DNA of 64,000 bases, taken from assembly GCF_900100315.1 (NCBI RefSeq), contig NZ_FNFF01000006.1:248001-312000 (forward strand), given 5' to 3'. A model generated the notes under the pieces. That model was not told the origin of the DNA. It saw only the letters and a program-made list of their open reading frames with translations, and made no database searches. Origin of the DNA: Streptomyces indicus. Its GTDB lineage: Bacteria; Actinomycetota; Actinomycetes; Streptomycetales; Streptomycetaceae. Shown piece after piece: positions 23,982-34,105 of the stretch. Both the position numbers and the translations under genes were made by a program. Within the stretch, counting starts at the first letter, position 1; every line of letters starts with the position of its first letter.

Positions 23982-24656
23982 TCAGCGGCGGGGCGGTTCG
24001 GCGAGCCCGTGCCGGTAGGCGTAACGCACCGCCTGCGTACGGTCCTTGAGGCCGGCCTTGGCGAAGAGGTTGTTGATGTGGGTCTTCACGGTGGCGGTCG
24101 AGACCTGGAGGGTGCGGGCGATCTCGGTGTTCGTCAGGCCGTCGGCGATGTGGGCGAGCACCTCGGCCTCGCGTGCGGTGAGTCCGTCGGGGAGCTCGGC
24201 GGGCGGTCCGCCGGGAGGCCGCGGCGCGGGCTGCGGTTCGGACAGCCGTTCCAAGAGCCGGAGTTGGACCTGCGGTGCGAGCCCTGCGTCACCGGACATC
24301 ACCGCTTCGACGGCCCGTACGATCTCGTCCGCGCCCGCGTCCTTGGTGAGGTAGCCGCGCGCGCCGGCCTTCAAGGCGGGGAACAGCGAGGCGTCGTCGG
24401 CGTAGGTGGTGAGCACCACGACCTGGGTGCCGGGGTGTTCGGAGCGGATACGGCGGGTCGCCTCCACCCCGTCCAAGCGCGGCATCCGCAGGTCCATGAG
24501 GACCACGTCCGGGGCGAGTTCGGCGGCCAGGCGCACGGCCTCCTCGCCGTCCGCGGCCGCACCCACGACCTCCATGCCCGGCAGCAGCCCGAGCAGCATC
24601 ACGATGCCCTCGCGCACCACGGTCTGGTCGTCGGCGACCACGATCCGCACGCTCAC
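23982..24656 (-). CDS. NarL/FixJ-type response regulator
   Basis: A 224-residue regulator. The receiver domain has VVADDQ at the acidic pocket, phosphoacceptor Asp55 (VVLMDLRMPRLDG), Thr in LTTYADD and Lys in YLTKDAG. The LuxR-type HTH at the C-terminus (about 155-215) reads LTAREAEVLAHIADGLTNTE followed by IARTLQVSTATVKTHINNLF. A Pro-rich linker joins the two domains. It is the last gene of a DUF1453-kinase-regulator operon. The target is unknown; the palindrome upstream of the operon may be its own site. Confidence 0.93.
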   Translation of the reverse strand: MSVRIVVADDQTVVREGIVMLLGLLPGMEVVGAAADGEEAVRLAAELAPDVVLMDLRMPRLDGVEATRRIRSEHPGTQVVVLTTYADDASLFPALKAGARGYLTKDAGADEIVRAVEAVMSGDAGLAPQVQLRLLERLSEPQPAPRPPGGPPAELPDGLTAREAEVLAHIADGLTNTEIARTLQVSTATVKTHINNLFAKAGLKDRTQAVRYAYRHGLAEPPRR

Positions 24657-24747
24657 CGCTCCCCCTGCCCGGCCGGCACCGGCCCGTCCGTCCGCGCATC
24701 CTCAGCACCGCCCTGCGGCCGACCCGCCGCACCGCCCCGCGCCCCGC

Positions 24748-25914
24748 TCACACCGGCACCCGCAACCGCACCACGAATCCTCCGTCGTCCTCCGGTCCCG
24801 CCTCCAAGGAGCCGCCGAGCAGTTCGGCGCGCTCGCGCATCCCGAGCAGACCGTAGCCGCTGCCGCTCGCGGCCAGTTCGCCCTCGGCCCCTACGCCGCC
24901 GCTGTCCCGCACTTCGAGCAGCACGTCGCGGTCCGTGCCGCCTGCGCCGCCCTCGTACGAGAAGAGCATCCGCACCGCCGCACCGGGCGCGTGCTTGCGC
25001 ACGTTGGTCAGCGCCTCCTGCGCGACCCTGCGCACGGTCTGCGAGGTCTCGGCGCTCAACGGGACCGGGGCGCCTGAGATCTCCACCTGGACGCCGTCGA
25101 GCGCCCGCAGGAAGTCCTCCACGGGCACGAGGTCGCCGCGCAGCGCGGAGAGCGCCTGCCGGGTCTCGGCGAGCCCTTCGCGGGCCATCCCGCGGGCCGC
25201 GACCACCCGCTGGAGCACCTGGTCCTTGGGGGCGTCGCGTTCGACCAGCAGCCGGGCGGCCTCCAGGTGCACGAGCTGCGCGGAGAGACTGTGGGCGAGG
25301 ACGTCGTGGATCTCGCGGGCGATCCTGGCGCGCTCGGTGAGCGCGGCGGACTCGGCCTCGGCGGCGAGCGCGGCCCGCTCCTGCTCGATCAACTGCCGCT
25401 CCCTGCCCCGGCCTTCGGCGTCCAGCCGCAGCACGTACCCGACGAGGCAGAACGTGGCTCCGGTGAGCGCGGTGTCGGCCCAGGAGCCGTCGGCGACGGG
25501 GACGAACCCGGCGTACCCGGCGAGCGCCGCCACCAGGCCGGCGAGCAGCGGCAGCCGCTTGAGCGCGAGCACGATCGCGCCGCACCAGACCACCATGCCG
25601 ACGGTGGTGAGCCCGGCGGCCTGGGCGCCGGCCGCACCGCCGAACAGGGCGGCCAGCAGGGCGAGGGAGGGCACCAGGCGGTGGTCCCGCGTGGTGCGCA
25701 GCAACAGCAGCCAGCCGAGCACGCACGCCAGGAGCACGGCCACGTCCGCGGCGCTGCGCCACGTCACCGGGTCCGCTTCGGTGATCACCTTCCACAGCAC
25801 GAGCCCGGCGAGCGCGGCCCGGCCGGTCCAGAAGAGGGCGGTGCGCTGCCGCCCCGGCCGCTCGCGGGCGAGTGCCTCCCGCGAGGGCCAGCGCAGCCAA
25901 CCGTTCCGGGTCAC
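24748..25914 (-). CDS. NarL-system sensor histidine kinase (HisKA_3)
   Basis: A 388-residue kinase. Five or six hydrophobic helices fill residues about 26-162, without a sizeable extracellular loop, so it probably senses a membrane signal. The dimerisation region has ARIAREIHDVLAHSLSAQLV with phosphoacceptor His203, and the ATPase domain ends with GSGYGLLGMRERAELLGG. The GTG start at 25914 overlaps the stop of the upstream DUF1453 gene by four bases (GTGA). The response regulator follows after 91 bases. An alternative start 15 bases upstream lies inside the upstream gene. Confidence 0.92.
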   Translation of the reverse strand: MTRNGWLRWPSREALARERPGRQRTALFWTGRAALAGLVLWKVITEADPVTWRSAADVAVLLACVLGWLLLLRTTRDHRLVPSLALLAALFGGAAGAQAAGLTTVGMVVWCGAIVLALKRLPLLAGLVAALAGYAGFVPVADGSWADTALTGATFCLVGYVLRLDAEGRGRERQLIEQERAALAAEAESAALTERARIAREIHDVLAHSLSAQLVHLEAARLLVERDAPKDQVLQRVVAARGMAREGLAETRQALSALRGDLVPVEDFLRALDGVQVEISGAPVPLSAETSQTVRRVAQEALTNVRKHAPGAAVRMLFSYEGGAGGTDRDVLLEVRDSGGVGAEGELAASGSGYGLLGMRERAELLGGSLEAGPEDDGGFVVRLRVPV

Positions 25915-26411
25915 ATGTGGTCCTTCCACGCGGGCCGCGGGTAGCCGACCACCTCACGGTACGCGCGGGTGCGCCACTGCAGGACGCCCGCGCGCGCAAG
26001 CAGCATCGCGGCCAGCCCGAGCATGAGGGCGGCGGAGCCCTGGTGGACGCCGAAGGCCCCGGAGATGCCGTACAGGGCGACCCGTACGACGATCCCGCCC
26101 GCCCACACGGCGAGCGTGAGCTTGGTGGCCTTGGTCCGCACGGCACCGTCCTCCGCGCGCCAGACCCGGGTCGTACGGGCGAACAGCGCGCCGGCGGCCA
26201 GCGACAGGACCAGTTCCACGGCGAGCAGCGCGGCGGCCGCCGTGGTGTTCCCGTCGCCGAGCAGGTCCGGCTTGCGCGCGGCCACGAAAGCGAGCACCAC
26301 GGGCACCACCCACCAGCGCCGCTCCTCGGCCAGCTGCCGTGCCTTGAACTGGTGCAGGACGAGGACGGCGACGACCGCGACGATCAGCAGTCCGTTGACG
26401 ATCTCCGACAT
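25911..26411 (-). CDS. DUF1453-like integral membrane protein
   Basis: A 166-residue protein with four hydrophobic helices (VNGLLIVAVVAVLVLHQF; WWVVPVVLAFVA; AALLAVELVLSLAAGALFA; a C-terminal pair around VWAGGIVVRVALYG and SAALMLGLAAMLLARAG), matching the CcdC/DUF1453 fold. As the first gene in an operon with a membrane kinase whose sensor has no large extracellular domain, it may help sense the signal; that is inference. ATG at 26411 has an excellent GGAGGAA site. A 26-base palindrome lies 29 bases upstream. Confidence 0.82.
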   Translation of the reverse strand: MSEIVNGLLIVAVVAVLVLHQFKARQLAEERRWWVVPVVLAFVAARKPDLLGDGNTTAAAALLAVELVLSLAAGALFARTTRVWRAEDGAVRTKATKLTLAVWAGGIVVRVALYGISGAFGVHQGSAALMLGLAAMLLARAGVLQWRTRAYREVVGYPRPAWKDHM

Positions 26412-26439
26412 GGTTTCCTCCGAGTTTGGCCGGACGGGC

Positions 26440-26465
26440 TTCCCTACGCCTTCGAAGGTAGGGAA
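26440..26465. promoter_or_regulatory. Palindrome upstream of the DUF1453-kinase-regulator operon
   Basis: TTCCCTAC (26440-26447) and GTAGGGAA (26458-26465) flank GCCTTCGAAG. The inner CCTTCGAAGG is itself palindromic. Its location 29 bases before the operon start suggests an operator, possibly for the operon's own response regulator. Confidence 0.5.
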
Positions 26466-26511
26466 ATGCCCAGGTCAGAGGATCGGAGCAGGGGTGGAAA
26501 CAAGATGGAGA

Positions 26512-26541
26512 AGCGGCCTCCACCCTGGGGTGGAGGCCGCT
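26512..26541 (-). terminator. Terminator of the parE-NUDIX transcript
   Basis: Perfect 14-base arms (26512-26525 and 26528-26541) with a minimal loop, 60 bases past the stop of the NUDIX gene on the minus strand. Confidence 0.85.
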
Positions 26542-26600
26542 CACTGGAGACCGCTCACAGGTGCACGCGTGGCGCCGCGCTCAGGCGCCCGTCCCCGCGC

Positions 26601-27056
26601 TCAGACACTCACCCGCCGATGGATCAGGTCGCGGTGCAGAGGCATGAGCGCGTCGGGAAGCGCCTCCGGCTCGAACCACCCGGCTTCGAGGATCTCGAAG
26701 GAGTCGATCTTCAGGGTGCCGCCGGCGAGCACCGCCTCGTACGCCACTTCGAGCCGCAGCCGGAAGCCGCTGTTCAGCATGACGAGCTGCCCGGGGAGCA
26801 CGTCGAGGCCGGTCTCCTCCTTGACCTCGCGCACGACGGTGCCCGGGAAGTCCTCACCGCGGGCCGCGTGCCCGGTGGGCAGCCCCCAGCACCGGTCGCG
26901 GGGCCACATGCGGTGCCGGAGCAGCAGCACACGGCCCTGCTCGTCGCGCACCACACCGGTGACCCCCACGGTGAACTTCGCGTGCACGAGCCACATGAGC
27001 CGCCACTGAAGCGGCCCCCGGAGCAGCCGCCACAGCCGCTCGGCTATCCCGTACAT
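26601..27056 (-). CDS. NUDIX hydrolase
   Basis: A 151-residue NUDIX protein. The NUDIX box is complete: GHAARGEDFPGTVVREVKEE continuing with TGLDV (Gx5Ex7REUxEExGU). It should cleave a nucleoside-diphosphate-linked compound; the exact substrate cannot be read. It starts 12 bases after the parE stop, so the two are probably cotranscribed, although no functional tie is obvious. ATG at 27056 follows GGGACCGGG; a longer frame upstream lies within parE. Confidence 0.88.
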   Translation of the reverse strand: MYGIAERLWRLLRGPLQWRLMWLVHAKFTVGVTGVVRDEQGRVLLLRHRMWPRDRCWGLPTGHAARGEDFPGTVVREVKEETGLDVLPGQLVMLNSGFRLRLEVAYEAVLAGGTLKIDSFEILEAGWFEPEALPDALMPLHRDLIHRRVSV

Positions 27057-27067
27057 CCCGGTCCCGG

Positions 27068-29185
<2,118 letters not shown>

Positions 29186-29675
29186 GCGTTTCGCTCCTCG
29201 CTGAATTTCAGTTGGGGCCCCGATGCAAGGGTCCGGCACCAGGTGCCGCGTCAGAGGGTACCGAGGCCTGGTAGAGCCGTTGTCACGCCACCCTCGCCTG
29301 ACGACAGACTAGTGCAGAGTCGCATACCTGTTCGATCCCTCGAAGGGGTGATGCGGATATCACGTTCCCAACCAGGCATGAACCATTTAGGCTCCGGGCA
29401 CGTCCTCATGAACAACCCGACCAGCCAGGCCGGGAAGGACCAGGCAGGCCAGCCGAACAACCGACTACAGGACACGACAAGCAACTCGGCAGACAAGCGA
29501 ACCCGTAAGCCGCAAGCCAGCAATACGGCACCTTCGCCGCCACCCGGTTGCAGCCAACCGCTCCCCGAGAAGTTCGAGAAGAAATTTTCGAGGAAAAGCC
29601 CCGAGCGGGAACGTTTTCGGGCTGGTTGGATGTTGACCCTGGTACGACAGCTCGTCGAGCTAGAGAAGAGGCGAC
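29186..29675. other. Divergent promoter region between parE and the DUF7455 gene
   Basis: 490 bases. GTGAT (29348-29352) and ATCAC (29359-29363) form a small inverted repeat. An open frame of about 103 codons (ATG 29408 to 29719) has no ribosome-binding site and overlaps the next gene. AT-richer patches suggest promoters in both directions, but none can be fixed by eye. Confidence 0.5.
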
Positions 29676-29906
29676 GTGACTACTGTTCTGACCCCCGCGA
29701 CCCCGCTGACGGCCGCTGACCGATGCGACCGCTGCGGCGCCCAGGCCTATCTGCGCGTCGTACTCCTGAGCGGCGGTGAGCTGCTCTTCTGCGCCCACCA
29801 CGGTCGCAAGTTCGAGCCGGAACTCAAGAAGATCGCCGCTGAGATACAGGATGAGACGGAGCGGCTCACGGCCGTCCCGGCGACGGCGGACAGCGAAGAG
29901 CGCTGA
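29676..29906 (+). CDS. DUF7455-type small zinc-ribbon-like protein
   Basis: A 76-residue protein. CDRCGAQAYLRVVLL followed by FCAHHGRKF supplies a CxxC...CxxH arrangement (ending FCAHH), typical of a one-zinc ribbon. The C-terminal half is a charged helix (FEPELKKIAAEIQDETERL). The family is conserved next to hrdB/parE in Streptomyces; no function is known to me. GTG at 29676 is preceded by GAAGAGG. A perfect convergent terminator follows. Confidence 0.8.
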   Translation: MTTVLTPATPLTAADRCDRCGAQAYLRVVLLSGGELLFCAHHGRKFEPELKKIAAEIQDETERLTAVPATADSEER

Positions 29907-29997
29907 CGCTCCTGCGCTGACCGCGCAAGGATCCTGCACCGAAGAACGCTGACACCTCGCATCCACGACGAGCCAGCGCCGGCCAGGCCGGTCATGA

Positions 29998-30037
29998 CGA
30001 CGGGCGGGCAACCCCCACAGGGGTTGCCCGCCCGTCG
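29998..30037. terminator. Bidirectional terminator between DUF7455 and the S1 protease genes
   Basis: Perfect 18-base arms (29998-30015 and 30020-30037) around the loop CACA, between convergent genes. Confidence 0.9.
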
Positions 30038-30073
30038 CCGTATCTCGGGGCGCCTCACCGCGCCCCGGGCCCG

Positions 30074-30901
30074 CTAGGGGGCCGTGAACCGCGCCACGAC
30101 CTCGCTGATGCGCGTATAGACGCCGGGGCTGCCCGCCTGTCCGCAGCCGCTCCCCCAGGACACCAGTCCGATGAGCCGGCCGCGGGCCACGAGCGGACCG
30201 CCGCTGTCCCCCTGGCAGGCGTCTCTGCCGCCCTCCATCTCGCCCGCGCAGAGCATCACGCCGCGCAGATACGTCCCGTCCGCGTTTCCGGGATACGCCG
30301 CCTCGCAGGCCGCGTCGGACAGGACCCGCACCCGGGCCGCCCGCAGCGAGCGCGCGTAGTCGCCCTGGCCCGTGGTGTCGCCCCAGCCGTAGACCCGGGC
30401 CGCCGTGCCCGCGTCGTACGCGCGGTCGCCCGCCGGGGCCATCGGGATCACATGGTCGGCGGGCAGCGGTTTGTCGAGCGTGAGGATCGCGAGGTCGCCC
30501 GCGTTGGTGAAGGAGTCGTACTCCTCGTTCACCCAGACGTCGCGCACCGCCACCTCGCGGCCGCCGGCCGCCTTGAGGTCGTTGCGCCCGGCGATGACGT
30601 GCAGGTCGTCGACCGTCTCCAGCGGGGCGCCGAGCACCTCCATGCTGAGACAGTGCGCGGCCGTGAGCACGATGGTCGGCGCGACCACGGCACCCCCGCA
30701 GAACTGACCCGCACGCGTACCCCCGAACCGGTCACGGCTGGCCAGCGCCACCGCCCAGGGACTGTCCGACACCTGGACGGGACTGCCGCCGATCACGACA
30801 CCGTCGGCGGCCGCCGGCGAGGGTACGGCCAGCGGCGCGGCCACGGCCGCGGCGATCAGGACGGCAGCGGCCCGCAGCCGCCTGTTCAGGGGTCGACGCA
30901 T
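30074..30901 (-). CDS. Secreted trypsin-like serine protease (family S1)
   Basis: A 275-residue exported protease. A signal peptide occupies about residues 1-32 (ending AAA), and the mature chain begins near VVIGGSPV. The catalytic triad is His83 (LTAAHC), Asp136 (NAGDLAIL) and Ser233 (CQGDSGGP). Asp227, six residues before the Ser, fills the S1 pocket, so cleavage after Arg or Lys is expected. Cysteines are placed for the usual disulfides. ATG at 30901 is chosen because AAGGAG lies five bases upstream; nine further codons upstream are open. It is monocistronic between two strong hairpins. Confidence 0.95.
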   Translation of the reverse strand: MRRPLNRRLRAAAVLIAAAVAAPLAVPSPAAADGVVIGGSPVQVSDSPWAVALASRDRFGGTRAGQFCGGAVVAPTIVLTAAHCLSMEVLGAPLETVDDLHVIAGRNDLKAAGGREVAVRDVWVNEEYDSFTNAGDLAILTLDKPLPADHVIPMAPAGDRAYDAGTAARVYGWGDTTGQGDYARSLRAARVRVLSDAACEAAYPGNADGTYLRGVMLCAGEMEGGRDACQGDSGGPLVARGRLIGLVSWGSGCGQAGSPGVYTRISEVVARFTAP

Positions 30902-31006
30902 GCGCGCTCCTTGACTCTGCGTGGTCACGGGTACGCACAGCGTCAGACAGTACGACGAACGCCGCGACCCGGACGATCAAGGAACCGGCCTGGGCCCGGA
31001 CATGCG

Positions 31007-31048
31007 ACGAGCCCGGCAGCCCCCGCTGGGCGGGAGTACCGGGCTCGT
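31007..31048 (-). terminator. Terminator of hrdB
   Basis: Perfect 10-base arms ACGAGCCCGG (31007-31016) and CCGGGCTCGT (31039-31048) around a 22-base loop that itself can pair, about 35 bases past the hrdB stop. Confidence 0.75.
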
Positions 31049-31083
31049 GGCCGTACTGCCGTGAAACGACCTGGCCGGGCGGC

Positions 31084-32634
31084 CTAGTCGAGGTAGTCGC
31101 GCAGGACCTGCGAACGCGACGGGTGGCGCAGCTTCGACATGGTCTTCGACTCGATCTGGCGGATGCGCTCACGCGTCACGCCGTAGACCTTGCCGATCTC
31201 GTCGAGGGTCTTCGGCTGACCGTCGGTGAGACCGAAGCGCATCGAGACCACGCCGGCCTCGCGCTCGGAGAGCGTGTCGAGGACGGAGTGCAGCTGCTCC
31301 TGGAGGAGCGTGAAGGAGACCGCGTCGGCCGGGACGACCGCCTCGGAGTCCTCGATGAGGTCACCGAACTCGCTGTCGCCGTCCTCGCCGAGCGGCGTGT
31401 GCAGCGAGATGGGCTCGCGACCGTACTTCTGGACCTCGATGACCTTCTCGGGGGTCATGTCGAGCTCCTTGGCCAGCTCCTCCGGGGTGGGCTCGCGGCC
31501 CAGGTCCTGGAGCATCTGGCGCTGGACGCGCGCGAGCTTGTTGATGACCTCGACCATGTGCACCGGGATACGGATGGTGCGGGCCTGGTCGGCCATGGCG
31601 CGGGTGATCGCCTGACGGATCCACCAGGTGGCGTACGTGGAGAACTTGTAGCCCTTGGTGTAGTCGAACTTCTCGACCGCGCGGATCAGACCGAGGTTGC
31701 CTTCCTGGATCAGGTCCAGGAAGAGCATGCCGCGGCCGGTGTAGCGCTTGGCGAGCGAGACGACGAGTCGGAGGTTGGCCTCGAGCAGGTGGTTCTTGGC
31801 ACGGCGGCCGTCCTCGGCGATGATCTCCAGCTCGCGCTTGAGCTTCGGCGCGAGCTTGTCCGCGTTGGCGAGCTTGTCCTCGGCGAACAGGCCGGCCTCG
31901 ATGCGCTTGGCGAGCTCGACCTCCTGCTCGGCGTTGAGCAGCGGGACCTTGCCGATCTGCTTGAGGTAGTCCTTGACCGGGTCGGCGGTGGCGCCGGCGA
32001 CGGCGACCTGCTGGGCCGGTGCGTCGTCCTCGTCCTCGTCGGACAGGACGAAGCCCTTGGCCTCGCCGTCGGCCTCCTCGTCCTCGCCCTTGCCGGCGGT
32101 CGGCTCCTCGATCGGCTCGTCGCCGTCGAGCAGCTCGTCGTCCTTCTTCGCCGCGGTCTTCTTGGCGGTGGTCTTCTTGGCCGCCGTCTTCTTCGCGGCG
32201 GTCTTCTTCGCGGCCGTCTTCTTGGCGGCGGCCTTCTTGGCAGGGGCCGACGCCGTCTCGTCCTCGACGGAGGCCTCGACCTCGGCGGCCGGGGCCGCGG
32301 TCGCGGCGGCCGTGGTCTTCTTCACCGGGGCCTTGGCGGCGACGGTCTTGGTGGCGGTGCGCTTGGCCGGACTCTTCGCTGCGACGCTCTTGCGGGTGCG
32401 CTTCGGCGACTCCGCGGCACTGACCATCAGCGTCACACCCTCTTCCTCGAGGATCTGGTTGAGGCTGCGCAGAACGTTCTTCCACTGAGTGGCCGGAATC
32501 TGGTCAGCTTCGAAGGCCCGACGCACGTCGTCGCCGGCGATCTGCCCCTCAGCCTTTCCCCGCTCGATGAGCGCCATCACAGATGCGGACTCGGCGATCT
32601 CCGGCGGGAGCGTACGGGATGTGCTGGCCGACAC
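31084..32634 (-). CDS. hrdB: Principal RNA polymerase sigma factor HrdB
   Basis: A 516-residue group 1 sigma-70 factor that directs core polymerase to housekeeping promoters. The N-terminal region is followed by a Lys/Ala-rich segment built on repeated AAKKT units and an acidic stretch. Then come region 1.2 ([20 protein letters not shown]), region 2 ([33 protein letters not shown]), region 3 and region 4 with the HTH ([20 protein letters not shown]). The GTG at 32634 gives the known HrdB start [15 protein letters not shown] and follows GAGAGG; the frame stays open 53 codons further upstream in the leader but should not be used. It is essential. Confidence 0.97.
   Translation of the reverse strand: MSASTSRTLPPEIAESASVMALIERGKAEGQIAGDDVRRAFEADQIPATQWKNVLRSLNQILEEEGVTLMVSAAESPKRTRKSVAAKSPAKRTATKTVAAKAPVKKTTAAATAAPAAEVEASVEDETASAPAKKAAAKKTAAKKTAAKKTAAKKTTAKKTAAKKDDELLDGDEPIEEPTAGKGEDEEADGEAKGFVLSDEDEDDAPAQQVAVAGATADPVKDYLKQIGKVPLLNAEQEVELAKRIEAGLFAEDKLANADKLAPKLKRELEIIAEDGRRAKNHLLEANLRLVVSLAKRYTGRGMLFLDLIQEGNLGLIRAVEKFDYTKGYKFSTYATWWIRQAITRAMADQARTIRIPVHMVEVINKLARVQRQMLQDLGREPTPEELAKELDMTPEKVIEVQKYGREPISLHTPLGEDGDSEFGDLIEDSEAVVPADAVSFTLLQEQLHSVLDTLSEREAGVVSMRFGLTDGQPKTLDEIGKVYGVTRERIRQIESKTMSKLRHPSRSQVLRDYLD
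32150..32245. repeat. 15-base repeats encoding AAKKT units in hrdB
   Basis: The coding sequence for the lysine/alanine-rich part of HrdB consists of near-identical 15-base units (read on the plus strand, TTCTTCGCGGCGGTC and variants), about six in a row. They give [14 protein letters not shown]-type protein sequence, similar to histone H1-like tails. Confidence 0.85.
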
Positions 32635-32982
32635 GAACAACCTCTCGGAACGATGGAAACGGCTTCCGGCCCCGTCCACGGTGGAAGCGGAGCCGACGTC
32701 CGCCGGCTGGGGATTGGCCGACGGCGGGGCGGGCGATCCGCGGAGCTCACACAGCGCCGGAACCGGCTGCTGTATTCCCTCCTCGGCAGTCACCTCTTAG
32801 GTCATCGCGCTGCCACGAGGAGCGTTACGCCCAATCTTCGTGGCCCGAGTCACACCGCGTAACTACTGATAACGCTTAGAAGCGGACATAGGCCCACACA
32901 AACCAGTCGCCGGGCCCGGTGCGAACCGGCCCGGGCCCGACGACTGCACGAGGAAACAGCCGCAAGAAAGCAGCGCTACGGA
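32635..32982 (-). promoter_or_regulatory. hrdB leader and promoter region
   Basis: 348 bases. hrdB genes of Streptomyces have a long leader and, as known for S. coelicolor, a second promoter used by the thiol-stress sigma factor SigR. Here GGGAAT (minus strand, 32779-32774) followed 18 bases later by GCTG is a weak match to a SigR promoter (GGGAAT-N18/19-GTT). An imperfect GC hairpin near 32906-32942 could end the upstream FCD-regulator transcript. Confidence 0.4.
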
Positions 32983-33870
32983 TCAGTGCTCGCGCGGTGC
33001 GGGCACCACGCGCTCCACGTCCGGGTGCACGGTGAGCAGCTGCCGCATCGCGTTCTCGGCGGCGGTTCCGTCGCCGGCCGCGAGGGCGTCGGCGATCCGG
33101 CCGTGGTGCGCGAGCGAGGCCTCGGAGGGGCGGTCGCACCCGGTGACCGGTCCGCCGGAGACCTGGAGGGCGGCCGACACGATGCCGGACAGGTGCTCGA
33201 GCATGCGGTTGCCCGCGAGCTGGATGAGCAGCGAATGGAACTCGGCGTCGGCGCGCGAGAACGTCAGCGCGTCGCCCTGGCCGAGCGCGTGGCCCATGAT
33301 CTCCACCATGTCGGCGAGGCGCTGCTGCACCTCGTCGCGGCCGTGGCCCGCGGCGAGGCGGGCGGCGAGCGGCTCGATCGTCCAGCGCAGCTCGGTCAGC
33401 TCGCGGCGCTGGTCGTCGCGCTGCGGGCCGAAGGCGCGCCACTCGATGATGTCCGGGTCGAGCAGGTTCCAGTCGCTGACCGGCCGCACGCGCGTGCCGA
33501 CGTTGGGGCGGGCGCTGACGAGGCCCTTGGCCTCGAGGACGCGCAGGGATTCGCGGACGACGGTGCGGGACACCTCGAAGCGCTGGCCGATCTCCTCGGG
33601 GACCAGGGGGCGGTCCGCGCCGAGGTCGCCGGAGACGATCATCTGGCCGAGCTGCTGGACGAGTTGGCCGTGCAGGCCGCGTCCGCGGCTGCCGGCGGCG
33701 CGGCGGCCGACGCGTCCGAGCTCCTGCTCGTGGCCCTCCCAGGCCGGTGCGGGGACGCGGTCGACGCCGGGGGTCTCCGCGTACGGGTAGCGGTCGAGTT
33801 CGCCCGGTCCTGCGAGGCCTGAGTCGGCGGAGCGGGCGGCGGTCATCATGGTGTGCGCAAGGGTACTCAC
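32983..33870 (-). CDS. FadR-type (FCD) GntR-family regulator
   Basis: A 295-residue regulator with an unusually long, poorly structured N-terminus of about 60 residues. The GntR winged helix follows (GLHGQLVQQLGQMIVSGDL; EEIGQRFEVSRTVVRESLRV, residues about 65-130), then an FCD domain (ADAEFHSLLIQLAGN; a His toward the C-terminus, SLAHHGRIADAL). FCD proteins bind carboxylates through a metal. It is next to hrdB without an evident catabolic partner, so the target is unknown. GTG at 33870 is preferred because AAAGGA lies just upstream. Confidence 0.9.
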   Translation of the reverse strand: MSTLAHTMMTAARSADSGLAGPGELDRYPYAETPGVDRVPAPAWEGHEQELGRVGRRAAGSRGRGLHGQLVQQLGQMIVSGDLGADRPLVPEEIGQRFEVSRTVVRESLRVLEAKGLVSARPNVGTRVRPVSDWNLLDPDIIEWRAFGPQRDDQRRELTELRWTIEPLAARLAAGHGRDEVQQRLADMVEIMGHALGQGDALTFSRADAEFHSLLIQLAGNRMLEHLSGIVSAALQVSGGPVTGCDRPSEASLAHHGRIADALAAGDGTAAENAMRQLLTVHPDVERVVPAPREH

Positions 33871-34105
33871 GGATCCTTTGTCGGCGCGGTCCCCAACCCC
33901 CTTGAGGTCTTTGGTGAAAAGCACACGAAAGGGTGATCGCTTACGGTGCCGCAATTGACGCCTTATCGTAAAGAAAGCGGCATTACCTGGGTGTTGTAGG
34001 TCGATCGGGCTGAAAGACCGTTCTGTTCTGCTACTGGAGGCGGCAGTTCGGTGGGGTGGGGTGGGGTCCGGCACGGTCGGAGCCGCGTACTGCCGGAGCC
34101 GCGTA

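Noticed and set aside
29408-29719. 103-codon plus-strand frame before the DUF7455 gene
   Set aside because: No ribosome-binding site, overlaps the real gene, and the composition is unlike coding DNA.
32635-32793. 53-codon upstream extension of hrdB
   Set aside because: The known HrdB start is [10 protein letters not shown], with a ribosome-binding site directly before it; the extension lies in the regulatory leader.
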